Assembly: GCA_028456385.1 (NCBI GenBank)
Contig: JALNQF010000034.1
Location: 124,001 to 188,000 of the forward strand
DNA from: Ophiosphaerella korrae
Taxonomy: Eukaryota; Ascomycota; Dothideomycetes; Pleosporales; Phaeosphaeriaceae
Length of the DNA: 64,000 bases
Direction of reading: 5' to 3'
Part shown: positions 34,902 to 43,935 of the stretch, one piece after another
Layout: every line of letters begins with the position of its first letter
Numbering within the stretch: the stretch's first letter is position 1
Notes under the pieces: model-generated
Told to the model about the DNA's origin: nothing
The model's input: only the letters and a program-made list of their open reading frames with translations
The model's database searches: none
Program-made: the position numbers and the translations under genes

Positions 34902-36454
34902 CTAGTTCTGAGTCTGTGAACGTTCTAGATACGGCCACATTCTCTGAATTTCCTCTGGCGACTTGTTGTACTCACTACTTCTGCGCATAACCTCTTGGAG
35001 CAGCTTCTCGTTCTGCTGCTGTTGTTTCGTCGCAAAATCAACCTGGGGCGTAATCCAGCCCTCGAAATCAGTGCCCAGTACCTTCCTGGCAAGTTCGTGT
35101 ACCTTGTGATAATTACGATATTCCTCAAACTGCTGCTCATGCCTTTGTAGATCATCCTCGCTAAAAACTAACTGGGCATTGACCTATAAAGCCTAGATCG
35201 TTCCACGCCTTGGAAAGCTCAACGAGACAGGCCCGAAGTGGTATCACGCCTTCTTCTGAGACTTCTCCACACGGAATAAAGAGCTCTCGTAGGAACGATG
35301 GTATACGCAAGGCTTTATATGCCTGATTATTTTTAGACCCGCTACTTAATTCGTATACCTTTGCTAATTTAGCTTCCTTTAACCTATACTCCGTGTATTC
35401 TTTATCGTCTACGTCCATCTCGTTATAAGTTTGCGGTAGCTTAGGGAAATCTGTAGTGCCAAGGGCGTAGTCTTCCTCAACTGGCAAAAATTCTGGGAAG
35501 CGGGCTTGTAAAAATAATGGTGAGACGATAATTGACTGCCAGTCGATAAGTGCGACAATATTAGCTGGACCTTCTTCAGACACGTAGATATTGCCCATGT
35601 GGAGATCAGTGTGCCACAAGACAGGCTCAGAAGCCTTGTTAATGAGTGTAGGCTCGTCTAGCCTAGATATCACCTCCTTGGCCATTTTTAGAACGGGGAT
35701 TTCTTCATCGAAGGATGCACATGGTGGAGCAGAGGCAATGGTTATTGAGTTCTGTTGAAGGAGCGTAATCTCCCAGTCAACAAGCGCGACACCAAACGAA
35801 GATAAATTTGGCCCTGTTAAGAAGAGTTAGCTAGAAATATATATTTTAGGATACTCTATTCACATGGTCCTCGATCGACATGAGAATACAAAGATGCTGT
35901 CTTGCCTTGAGTATACCACACTCGCTCGCAAGACGGTCCTACGCAGAACTGCCCAGAAGGGTCTACTTTACGGTCCAAAGCGACATAATTGTCGCCGTCT
36001 TCCATAGACTCACACAGGTAAAGACTTCTGCTAGCAGGGAAGCGGATTTTAGTTATTTCGCCTTCAAACTTCAACTGCTTAACAACGCACAATTGATCCC
36101 AATCGCTCATCTCAGCCCATATCTTGAATAATTGTATCCCGGGAGCCTTTTCCATCATAGTATACTCGGCGCCAACAGGGTTTGACGGATTAGAATTCCA
36201 GGCTAGAACTTTCGGAACCGGGACTTGGGTATGTGTATATACTGTGATATTATTAGGCTCGGGCACAACAGCAATTTCATGGACACAGCGGTCTTACGAA
36301 ACTGAAGTACAGCCACTTCAGATGCCGTTGCGTACTTTGGCGGCCCAGCAATAGAGAACAGTATTTTCGCAATAATTTCGCTTCCGTTCTCCTTACGCAG
36401 AAGAGGTGCCTTGCTAAACCCCTCCTTCCATTTTCTCAATTGCACGGACAGGCG
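34902..36454 (-). pseudogene. APH-type phosphotransferase pseudogene
   Basis: This is a copy of the expanded fungal APH/choline-kinase-like family (PF01636 fold). Three exons can be followed on the minus strand. The first ends TASEVAVLQF and joins across 36242-36297 to LYTHTQVPVPKVLAW. The second ends RGP and joins across 35814-35863 to WPNLSSFGVALVDW. The last holds the Brenner motif LWHTDLHMGNIYVS and the metal-binding IDWQS. After CPVSF the frame stops at 35161-35163. One base out of register, the expected family tail continues (SEDDLQRHEQQFEEYRNYHK, then VLGTDFEGWITPQ) to a stop at 34902. The shift lies in a run of five A (35163-35167). At the 5' end the frame runs back to an in-frame stop without an ATG. 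A sequencing slip could explain the first lesion but not the second. Confidence 0.75.
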
Positions 36455-36839
36455 AGTGTTGCCCGCCAGTAGACGCAGCTACCGCGCAGAGTCAATCTAT
36501 GTCAAATTTTACATATCTGCGATCAAGAGCCTTCTTCTCATTGGCTAGAAAACGTCCGTTTGTATGACTTAAATAATTCTTCGCGGTTGATAGGTTTGCC
36601 TACTGCAATCTAGCTTTTGGTTGGATTTTAGGACTGCGCAAGTGTTACCTCGACACGTAATAGTGAGCGCTCGAGAGGGCTGGGATGATGCGGAACGTTC
36701 GCTGCTACTCCAGTACCTTCTACTGAGAGCCTTGAGCGAGAGCGCTAATGGCATGACTACCCGCTTCGGTATATGATCTTTAGGGCGGGAGAGGCAAGTG
36801 GAGAACAGCGACGGCGGAGGCTTAACGAACTGATCTGAA

Positions 36840-37687
36840 CTGAGTTTTGTTCCGCCCGGCTCTAAGCCTAACTAAAGGGCACTAGTATAATATCACATGA
36901 CCTGATTCCTCTGGTGTGATCTGGTGTTGAGTCTGGTTCTCCTAATCAAGCTCAAGCTTGTGTTGGAGCTTCTCTTTGGGCGTCTCCTATTACTAGCAGA
37001 GAGACAGGAATGGATTGATGCCTCCTTATAAATCGTGCCCTAGGACATGAGCATGAAGTAGATTGGATTAGTTCGTGATTCTGGTAGTTCTCCTTCAGCA
37101 ATTGTGACCTTCTTCCGCTTGTGAGGACGGCTGTCAGCAGAGATATAGGCCTCGTCTGTGAATACAAAGAAAGTTCCTTTGTCCAACTAGAAGAGGCACA
37201 AGTGGACGTAGTCGACGCGGAGGCTTCGGAGATCGTTTGAGAGAAGTGGCTTGTGGACTTTGAAGACTTCAAGCCAATGGCTTGTCACAACCTGGGTGAG
37301 GGTGAGTGAGACAGATCTTCTCAATCACATGACGCGAGAAGGCTCCAAACGGTGTGTAGTTTGCGACACGTTCCTAAGTCTCCGTAGGAAACCACCATGC
37401 TGCGTCTTGTATATGGATTGAGGCTGATGAATCAGGCCATAACCTTTGTCGCTGCTATGCCTGAAGTCTCACGATTGTTCTCCTTCTCCGTGTAGTCAAG
37501 AGGATCGATAATATCTTCATTCCCAACAGCTACTTATCGCGTGTCTAACAATCAGAGCTCATATGTCCTTGTAGATGCCAATCTTCTGATGTATTTCCTT
37601 GAACTCTAGCTTCATCGCTATCAGGAGAGTGATAATAGCAACTTGTATCGTCTTTGCGACATCTGGAGATCCCTTTTTACGTGCCAT
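36840..37687 (-). mobile_element. decayed Tc1/mariner-like DNA transposon (transposase relic)
   Basis: Read on the minus strand from an ATG at 37687, the first frame gives a basic helix-turn-helix start, MARKKGSPDVAKTIQVAI, then LEFKEIHQKIGIYKD, followed by TGA. About 300 bases further, a second block gives LLSNDLRSLRVDYVHLC, a TAG, then FFVFTDEAYISADSRPHKR, which is the Asp-centred core of a DD[E/D] Tc1/mariner-type transposase, and another TAG. Several stops and at least one frame change separate the blocks. Two stops are TAG at positions where CAG would be expected, which would suit C-to-T (RIP-like) decay, but this is inference. I could not pair terminal inverted repeats, so the outer limits are approximate. 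Confidence 0.6.
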
Positions 37688-38186
37688 AATGATGGAAAAT
37701 GTGATCAAACACAGTATACTGAGCAGCACCATTGAGGTGTACACATCTACGTAGTAGGTAACTACTCCTCGTTAACCCATCCCCCTCATGGTTTATTGTT
37801 TCCAAGACTTCTTATCTGGGTTCCCCGCAATCTGGATTGCTTGGTACCCCCAGAAACGCCACGATCGCCGAACCCTGCTTCGGCCCACGATCCGAGGAGA
37901 GCATAGCGGCATGACTTACTATAACAAATCCGCTCTGTATATCCGCCCAATGCGCCTTTCGCGTAGAGCCCTGCGGACAAAAAAGGAAGCTCAACCATGC
38001 AGCGTACCTGACAGCCTCGCTTTCACACCTTTCACATGAATTGGCTTGCGACCCCTTTGTCGGTGGTCATGCGATGAAAGCTCGGCCTGACGTCGTCTTG
38101 TAAATGGGCGACTATAAAAGTGGCCGGGCATGTATACATGTAAATATGTGATCAAGTGCACGCGGATTCCTCAAGCTACATTAACT
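37688..38186. promoter_or_regulatory. upstream region of the ALO-like oxidase gene
   Basis: About 0.5 kb between the transposon relic and the secreted oxidase. The last 80 bases contain a TATA-like element (ACTATAAAAG at about 38111), some 75 bases before the ATG. No gene was seen. Confidence 0.45.
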
Positions 38187-39827
38187 ATGGCGCGCTTCGC
38201 CGTTCTTTCGGCCCTGACGCTGTGCTCCCGGCTGGTGGGCGCAGAGCCATACAATACGTTTGACGGCCCAGGCTTCCCGGCCTGTCATAACGTTGCGGCT
38301 GTTCACAATCCTACGACCATCGATGAGGCAGTCAGCATTGTTCAGACTGCCGCTCAAAATGGGACGCCGGTTAGAGCCTCGGGCAAGGGCCACATGTGGT
38401 ACGACACTATGTGCTCTGACAATGGATCGACCATTATCATTCGCACGGAGCAGCTCAATCGAATTACTGAGCTCAATCTTCCGGCGGGCGCAGCAGATGG
38501 ATCTGTCATGATTGAGGCGGGCGTCACGTTTTTCCAGCTCGCCGAGTATCTGCATGCGAACGGCGCCAGTATGGGATATACCTTGGTCAACTGGAATATC
38601 ACGCTGGCGGGCAGCATCGCCATGGGAGCTCACCGTAGTAGTTTACGCGAAGATAGCATGGTTGCTGCTGGCGCACTTGAGCTGCATATTATTGACGGCA
38701 AGGGGAATCTACGCGTGGTGAAGAAGTCCAACAGTGATGAGTGGCAAGCTGCATCAACTTCGCTTGGACTCCTCGGTGTCATCGCCAAAGTTAAGTTCAA
38801 GATCTACCCTGACTTCAAGGTATATGCAAAGCAAGACATGTAAGTGTGCTCAGTTCTCATCGTTGATGTCATGCTAATGAACTTAAGTCTTTTGGAGAAG
38901 GACGTTTTGGAGGGCGATATTTACGGCATGATTGCACCGTATGGCACAGCAAACTTCTGGTGGTGGCCGTTCCTCAGGACCTTCCATCGCCGCTACTACG
39001 ACCCCATCCCAACCAACTCTTCTGACCAAGAAGGCTTCCAATCCACCTTCAGCGTCACAAAAACCGAAGCCGACTTCGCCGCCGGCCTCCTCAATTCCGG
39101 TATGCCCATTTCTTACCCTTCCTCACATGTGCTCAACATACTAACTCCCTAAATAGGCAAATGGCTCGCAACCTCCAACATGGCAGCCGAAACCCTCTTC
39201 TTCTCCCTCTGGTCGGCCCCAAACTTCCGCGACAAACGCACCAACAAAGCAATCTCCACCTGGCCCGTCTATGGCTGGAACTACGACGTCCTTATCGGTG
39301 GTCTGTACCCAGACCAAGGCACGCAATGGGACTTTGGCCTCCGCGGCCTCACGCTCGAACTCGCCTTCCCCATACCAATCGCCAACGCCGTCCTCCAACG
39401 CATCCGCAAGGCCTTCGACGACGAGGCGAAAAAGGGCCTCATCATGACTTCCACCTACCGCTCAGGCATCAACATCAAGTTCGGCAAGCCGTACAACGAC
39501 CTTCTCGGACAGGTCACGACTGGCACCGAGGACGGCGCGGACTGGAGCAAGGGCGTGCTCATGTTTGATTTCCCGACGTTTTTGCCGACAGTGGGCGACA
39601 AGAAGAGGTTTAATGAGGGCTTTTATGGTCGTCTGGCGGAGACGTTGATTACGGAGTTTCCGTGCAGGCCGCATTGGACAAAGAATACGCGCGAGATATT
39701 CAATCTTACGATGGCGCATAAGAAGCTGGATTCGACCCATCTTGCGCGGTTCAAGACGGTGAGGGAGGAGTATGATCCCAAGGGCATTTTCAGGAGCGTG
39801 GTGGGTGAGACGTTGGGCTTGTATTGA
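38187..39827 (+). CDS. secreted FAD-linked oxidase with ALO (aldonolactone oxidase) domain
   Basis: Model: join(38187..38839, 38888..39099, 39157..39827), 511 aa. The protein belongs to the vanillyl-alcohol-oxidase-type flavoenzymes with a C-terminal D-arabinono-1,4-lactone oxidase domain. A signal peptide (MARFAVLSALTLCSRLVGAE) predicts export, unlike the mitochondrial yeast Alo1. The FAD domain shows VRASGKGHMWYDT, IRTEQLNRITEL, IEAGVTFFQLAEYLHANGAS and LAGSIAMGAHRSS. The position before the central GH lacks the His that tethers FAD in some relatives. The ALO part ends with PCRPHWTKNTREIF and FKTVREEYDPKGIFRS, the family's closing signature. Introns of 48 and 57 nt keep phase. It may oxidise a sugar lactone or an oligosaccharide outside the cell; the substrate is not known. 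Confidence 0.9.
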
Positions 39828-39859
39828 GGATCGGGGTTCGTGTAATTCGTAGATGATGA

Positions 39860-39910
39860 GATAATATACGTTTTTTTTTATTTTTATTTTATTTTATTTT
39901 TTTTTTGAAA
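39860..39910. repeat. T-rich low-complexity tract
   Basis: A run of T with occasional A (TTTTTTTTTATTTTTATTTT and on) between two convergent genes. It is a simple-sequence tract that may serve in 3' end formation of the minus- or plus-strand gene. Confidence 0.7.
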
Positions 39911-39958
39911 TATTATACAACTTGTTTATCTGCGGATTAATTGTCTTGTTGTCGTGTG

Positions 39959-42373
39959 TTAACGACGCTTGTTGGAAAACGACAAAGTTTTCCAAGACCG
40001 CGTATCTCTGCCTTGTTCGCCAGAATCATATTTTCCGTCCTTTCTCTTACCTGCCTCTTGGATGACCTGTAAGCCAACATCAGCCCACTCATCCGGCTCA
40101 TCTTCCGGTGGAGACGTCCTTATATGCGCCCTCATCACAGCTTCCAAATCGTCCGCAGAAGACTTTGTATTCATCTCTGACAATTCATCCTTTGTCACTG
40201 GTTTGGCATTACTATCATAATTATACTGCTCTTGGAGAAAGTCCGCGATAGCTTGCTGCAACGTCTCGTCTGCTGAAGTTCCATGAAGGGCTTGGAGTTC
40301 CTTGGCTATAAACGTGTCAAGCAAGTGTCCGCGATCGAGACGCTGATCGTGCGGCTCAACAGGAACCTCCAGAACAGCGTTCCAGTAGAGACCCATAGCC
40401 GCAAGCTTGTCCATTTTTGACCATGACATTGCTTGATACGGCATATTTTGCACGAAGGACCGCACGCGTGTTTCCAAATCGTTCCAAGTAGTCATGTTCG
40501 TAAATAAGGGTTGGAGCATTTCAGCGACGCGCGCAGTCGCTTCTCGCGATGAGCCTGTTGTGAAATATATGTATTTGAGTTTACCGAAGAGAAACTCGAC
40601 ATCTAAACCGGTGATGGAAGGATGGACGCTCACTCGGCGGAGGCTTTCAACGTAGTCTAAGTTGACTAGCACCCGAAACATGTTGGCGCGGTCAATGTTT
40701 AGGAAGCGAATGACTCGGTTGACGACTACGCGTACTTCTACTGGGGATAGGTGACCGGAGATGTCTATTTTAGGAGGGCTGAATAGTTCAGGCGATCCAG
40801 CGGAACACAGGTGAGCGCGGCTCCTCTTGAAATACGTCGAGACGTGCTTTTCTTCTCCAATAACCTGCATCACGTTGTCAAGGCGGAGGGTGATAGCTTT
40901 CTCATATCCTATCGCAGCAAAATGCTCTGATAAGCGGCGTTCTACTTGCTCCATGTACTGGATGGTGTAGTCCCTGCTGTGTGCACTCGAAGGCCCCACC
41001 CTAGGTCGGAAAGGATCGACTAATCCGTCAGCACGAAGGGGTTCTAGTATGTCGCTTGGAAGGAGACCGATACTGAACGAACTGACGCCAAGATGCTGGA
41101 GAAAGATCCTGTAACTTGCAGATAGGAACCGTTGGTCCTCCCTCACCAGACTCTTCGCACGTTCAACAATTTTCGCTTTATCGGATGGCGTGAGTCGACC
41201 GTAGAAGTCGGCCAACACAGGCGCATGCATTATATGAGCAGCTACGTTAGATGGCAAGTGCATCATCTCCTTTCTGCAATTCTCAACGAGTACCTCGAGA
41301 TTGATGCCCATGAGCCCAGGGCTCACGCTTAACGAGGCCTCGAGATCTCGAACCGATTCCCTGGTGGATACGAGAGAGCTAGAGCGCTCTCGAACTATTT
41401 TTCTGAGGCGCTCCACGTAGTCGCGTCGTTGCTCGTCGCCTGGGAAAAGGTCATATTTCCAGGCCGTCCAGATATCCTTGGATTCTGCCACGGGGTTGCC
41501 ATGCGATATGACTTTGGATCCATCGGGGCGCATGTACGAGCCGTCAATGTATAACATGGTCCGGTCCTCCAGCAGGCCCTTGTAATCCATGCTGTCAACG
41601 CTAGCAACGAGAATTACATGGTCTGCCACGGTGAGCTCTTGGGTCAGAGTGCACTCCATGGCAGCGCGTACAGAGGCGCCCAGGAGCTGTGGTGCCCTGG
41701 AGACAGAGGCCCGGTGCATGCCCTCCCGATGGCTGTTACCAGGCACAAAGGGGCGCAACTCCTTGGCCCGCGCAGTATAGGACGTGGCATGGTTTCCGCG
41801 ACAAAAGAGCTCGGCAAGCCACGCGCCGCCGCGATCTGCGGCTGGGAAGTGAACCCGAAATTTGCCGTCGGCGGCTCTGATGGCATCCAGTGTTTTGGAC
41901 GGCTCTTTGATGTTGAAGGAGATGGTGGGTGGATCGAGGGTGACGGTAGTGAGTGACGAGACGGCAACACCCATTGGCACGTTTCGGGCCAGCTCGGGGT
42001 CGAAGTGCGCAACGGTGACGACAGCGACGGAGCTGGGCACTTTACGCATCAGTTTGCGGACGTCGCCGCGCAGTTGCGCTGCTTCCACGTCGAAATTCCC
42101 GGGTCCTTTCCTCCGGTCTGCGGTAACCCGGGCATCCGCATTCTCAATCTTGATCCCTTCGCTCTCTTCAGGGTAAAACGACTGAGTGGCATAACTGCGC
42201 ATGCATCTCTGCGTGAGTGACTGCACGCTCCGTGGCTCGCCTGCCCTCGCAATCGCACACGGCCGCACCTGTTCTGCTGCAGTCAGCCCCACGCCGCCAA
42301 ACAAGCACCGCAACTTACGCGTGTACCGATTCCATCTATAAAACGCTGCAAAAAAGCGCCTCGGAACCGTCAT
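39959..42373 (-). CDS. mitochondrial flavin-reductase-like domain protein with long C-terminal extension
   Basis: Model: complement(join(39959..42276, 42319..42373)), about 790 aa. The N-terminus (MTVPRRFFAAFYRWNRYT) is basic and aromatic, like a mitochondrial presequence. The flavin-reductase-like FMN-binding domain spans about residues 85-275. It shows KVPSSVAVVTVAHFD, MGVAVSSLTTVTLDPPTISF, FRVHFPAADRGGAWLAELFC, AMECTL and HVILVASVDSM. The remaining 500 residues form a helical region of unknown function, and the tail is basic (TLSFSNKRR). I modelled a 42-nt intron with GTAAGT donor, CTGAC branch and CAG acceptor. It is divisible by three, so the unspliced frame is also open and the intron is not certain. 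The upstream in-frame GTG at 42397 was rejected in favour of ATG 42373. The gene is divergent from bL31m with a 174-bp spacer. Confidence 0.82.
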   Translation of the reverse strand: MTVPRRFFAAFYRWNRYTRKLRCLFGGVGLTAAEQVRPCAIARAGEPRSVQSLTQRCMRSYATQSFYPEESEGIKIENADARVTADRRKGPGNFDVEAAQLRGDVRKLMRKVPSSVAVVTVAHFDPELARNVPMGVAVSSLTTVTLDPPTISFNIKEPSKTLDAIRAADGKFRVHFPAADRGGAWLAELFCRGNHATSYTARAKELRPFVPGNSHREGMHRASVSRAPQLLGASVRAAMECTLTQELTVADHVILVASVDSMDYKGLLEDRTMLYIDGSYMRPDGSKVISHGNPVAESKDIWTAWKYDLFPGDEQRRDYVERLRKIVRERSSSLVSTRESVRDLEASLSVSPGLMGINLEVLVENCRKEMMHLPSNVAAHIMHAPVLADFYGRLTPSDKAKIVERAKSLVREDQRFLSASYRIFLQHLGVSSFSIGLLPSDILEPLRADGLVDPFRPRVGPSSAHSRDYTIQYMEQVERRLSEHFAAIGYEKAITLRLDNVMQVIGEEKHVSTYFKRSRAHLCSAGSPELFSPPKIDISGHLSPVEVRVVVNRVIRFLNIDRANMFRVLVNLDYVESLRRVSVHPSITGLDVEFLFGKLKYIYFTTGSSREATARVAEMLQPLFTNMTTWNDLETRVRSFVQNMPYQAMSWSKMDKLAAMGLYWNAVLEVPVEPHDQRLDRGHLLDTFIAKELQALHGTSADETLQQAIADFLQEQYNYDSNAKPVTKDELSEMNTKSSADDLEAVMRAHIRTSPPEDEPDEWADVGLQVIQEAGKRKDGKYDSGEQGRDTRSWKTLSFSNKRR

Positions 42374-42547
42374 GGCCGCTGTGATGACAAGGCCCACGTG
42401 CGTGAAATTGCTGTCCTAGTGATGTTGTTGAAAAGTTGTTAGCTTGGGGAGCCAAGACATTTCTCGGGAGTCCGCAATCCAACACCATGACTGTTTGCAA
42501 CCCTTCTTTTCTCGAGACACTCACTGTTCACAGCAGCTTACGCCAAA
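42374..42547. promoter_or_regulatory. 174-bp bidirectional promoter
   Basis: The start codons of the flavin-reductase-like gene (minus) and bL31m (plus) are only 174 bases apart. Both products are predicted to be mitochondrial, so a shared promoter is plausible. The GGCCCACGTG around 42391 holds a CACGTG E-box core. Confidence 0.5.
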
Positions 42548-43037
42548 ATGCCGCCCCAATTACGGCCCCAGCCACTCGCCACAACCCTCCTCAAACCCTT
42601 CACCCCGACCATCCAAGTCCGCCACGCAACCCTCCTCAAGCGCCCAAAACGGCCCTATACATTCACACAATTGATCGCCCTCTCCGACGGCAGCGCCTTC
42701 ACGCTGCGCACAACAAGCCCGCAACCCGTATACAAGAGCGCAAAAGACATCCGCAATGCGCCGCTATGGAATCCCAGCTCACAGAAGCTGTTGAATGTTG
42801 AGGAGGATGAGGCAGGCAAATTGGCCGCGTTCAGGGCCAAGTTTGGACGAGGTTGGGATGTAGAGGGCGGTGAGGAGGGGGGCAAGGTATGTTCTTTGCC
42901 GTCATATTTGCGCGAGTCAGGTTGGCTAACAGGGCTAGGCGTCGGGCGGGGAGCATCTTATGGATTTGATTAGTGGGCAAGGGAAGGAGGGAAAGAAGGC
43001 TGCAGGCAAGGGGGAGGATAAAACGAAGAAGAAATAG
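42548..43037 (+). CDS. MRPL36: mitochondrial large-subunit ribosomal protein bL31m
   Basis: Model: join(42548..42886, 42939..43037), 145 aa. This is the mitochondrial counterpart of bacterial L31, part of the mitoribosome large subunit (yeast Mrpl36). The first 30 residues are basic and acid-free (matrix targeting). The conserved core RPYTFTQLIALSDGSAFTLR and then NAPLWNPSSQKLLNVEEDEA with FRAKFGRGWD follow. The 52-nt intron (42887-42938) was closed at the second AG, because the first one runs straight into a TAG. The last exon encodes ASGGEHLMDLISG and a Lys-rich tail. It ends 129 bases before the stop of the convergent membrane-protein gene. Confidence 0.92.
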
Positions 43038-43165
43038 AGAGGGAACGAGAGAAAGAGAGAGTGCGTACGTGTTGTGTTGCTGTATAACATGTTTCGCTAC
43101 AGGCGTTGGGAGAACCCATTTCTTCCCTCCCCAGTCCTTGATGAACCACCGACACGTCGCACCTC

Positions 43166-43666
43166 TCACCTCCTGGCCATCCTCTTCTCCTCCCAAATCT
43201 TCTTCATATTCGTCACAAAATACCCCTCTGGTGCCTTCGCCTCCGCACTCTTACTCTGCACATCTTCCCCTCTTTCCAACCACTCTCTGCCCCGCACCAT
43301 ATCAACAACTTTCCAAATCACAATCGCCGCAGCCGCCCCGGCCACCGCCGAAAACGCAATCACACACGTAATCAACACCGACCTCTTGGCTGTCATATCG
43401 CTCTCCTTGATTAGTCTGCGCTCCACGCCACACGTAGCCTGGGCAACCCCATCTCGCACAGTAACCGTTTGAGGACATGTAGCAGCAGCAGCAACGTGGT
43501 TTTCGTAGAAGGCAGCGAGTTGTTGTTGGTTTACTGCCCAGAGTTCTTCGCGCATGGCGGCGATGAGCGAGTCCTGGAATGCGATGAGGGCAAATGAGGT
43601 GTTGGGTACGATGGTGGGTTGGGCGAGGATGGTGGCGAGGAAGAGGGGAGAGACCATGGCTTTCAT
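43166..43666 (-). CDS. small membrane-anchored hypothetical protein
   Basis: A single-exon 166-aa ORF that I do not recognise. The N-terminus MKAMVSPLFLATILAQPT looks like a signal peptide. Residues 20-90 form a luminal or extracellular segment with two cysteines (TCPQTV and TCGVE). Next comes one clear transmembrane helix, SVLITCVIAFSAVAGAAAAI, and then a charged tail (GREWLERGEDVQ) that ends in Arg. The layout predicts a type I single-pass protein. It lies convergent to bL31m. The function is unknown. Confidence 0.7.
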   Translation of the reverse strand: MKAMVSPLFLATILAQPTIVPNTSFALIAFQDSLIAAMREELWAVNQQQLAAFYENHVAAAATCPQTVTVRDGVAQATCGVERRLIKESDMTAKRSVLITCVIAFSAVAGAAAAIVIWKVVDMVRGREWLERGEDVQSKSAEAKAPEGYFVTNMKKIWEEKRMARR

Positions 43667-43935
43667 TGTGGGTAGGTGTAGACTGGGGAAAAGTTGTGTG
43701 GGGGTGGGGAGAAGCGGGACGAGAGAGGGTTTGTAGGAATAGAGCTAGGGGAAAGAGTGGTCACACGTTTGACAAGAGCAAAGGGTGTGATGGGGGCAGG
43801 AACGTATGTGGTTGGCATAGGACTCGCTGACAAGTCGTGGAGCCACCTTATATATCTAATGTGGTTGAGCCTTCAAAAAATTATGGACAAAGGACCACAA
43901 ACTCATAAGTAGATATCCATACCCAGCCCGCTCCT

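Noticed and set aside
43074..43472. 132-aa plus-strand frame opposite the small membrane protein
   Set aside because: The minus strand encodes a coherent signal peptide plus transmembrane layout, while the plus frame has no recognisable organisation.
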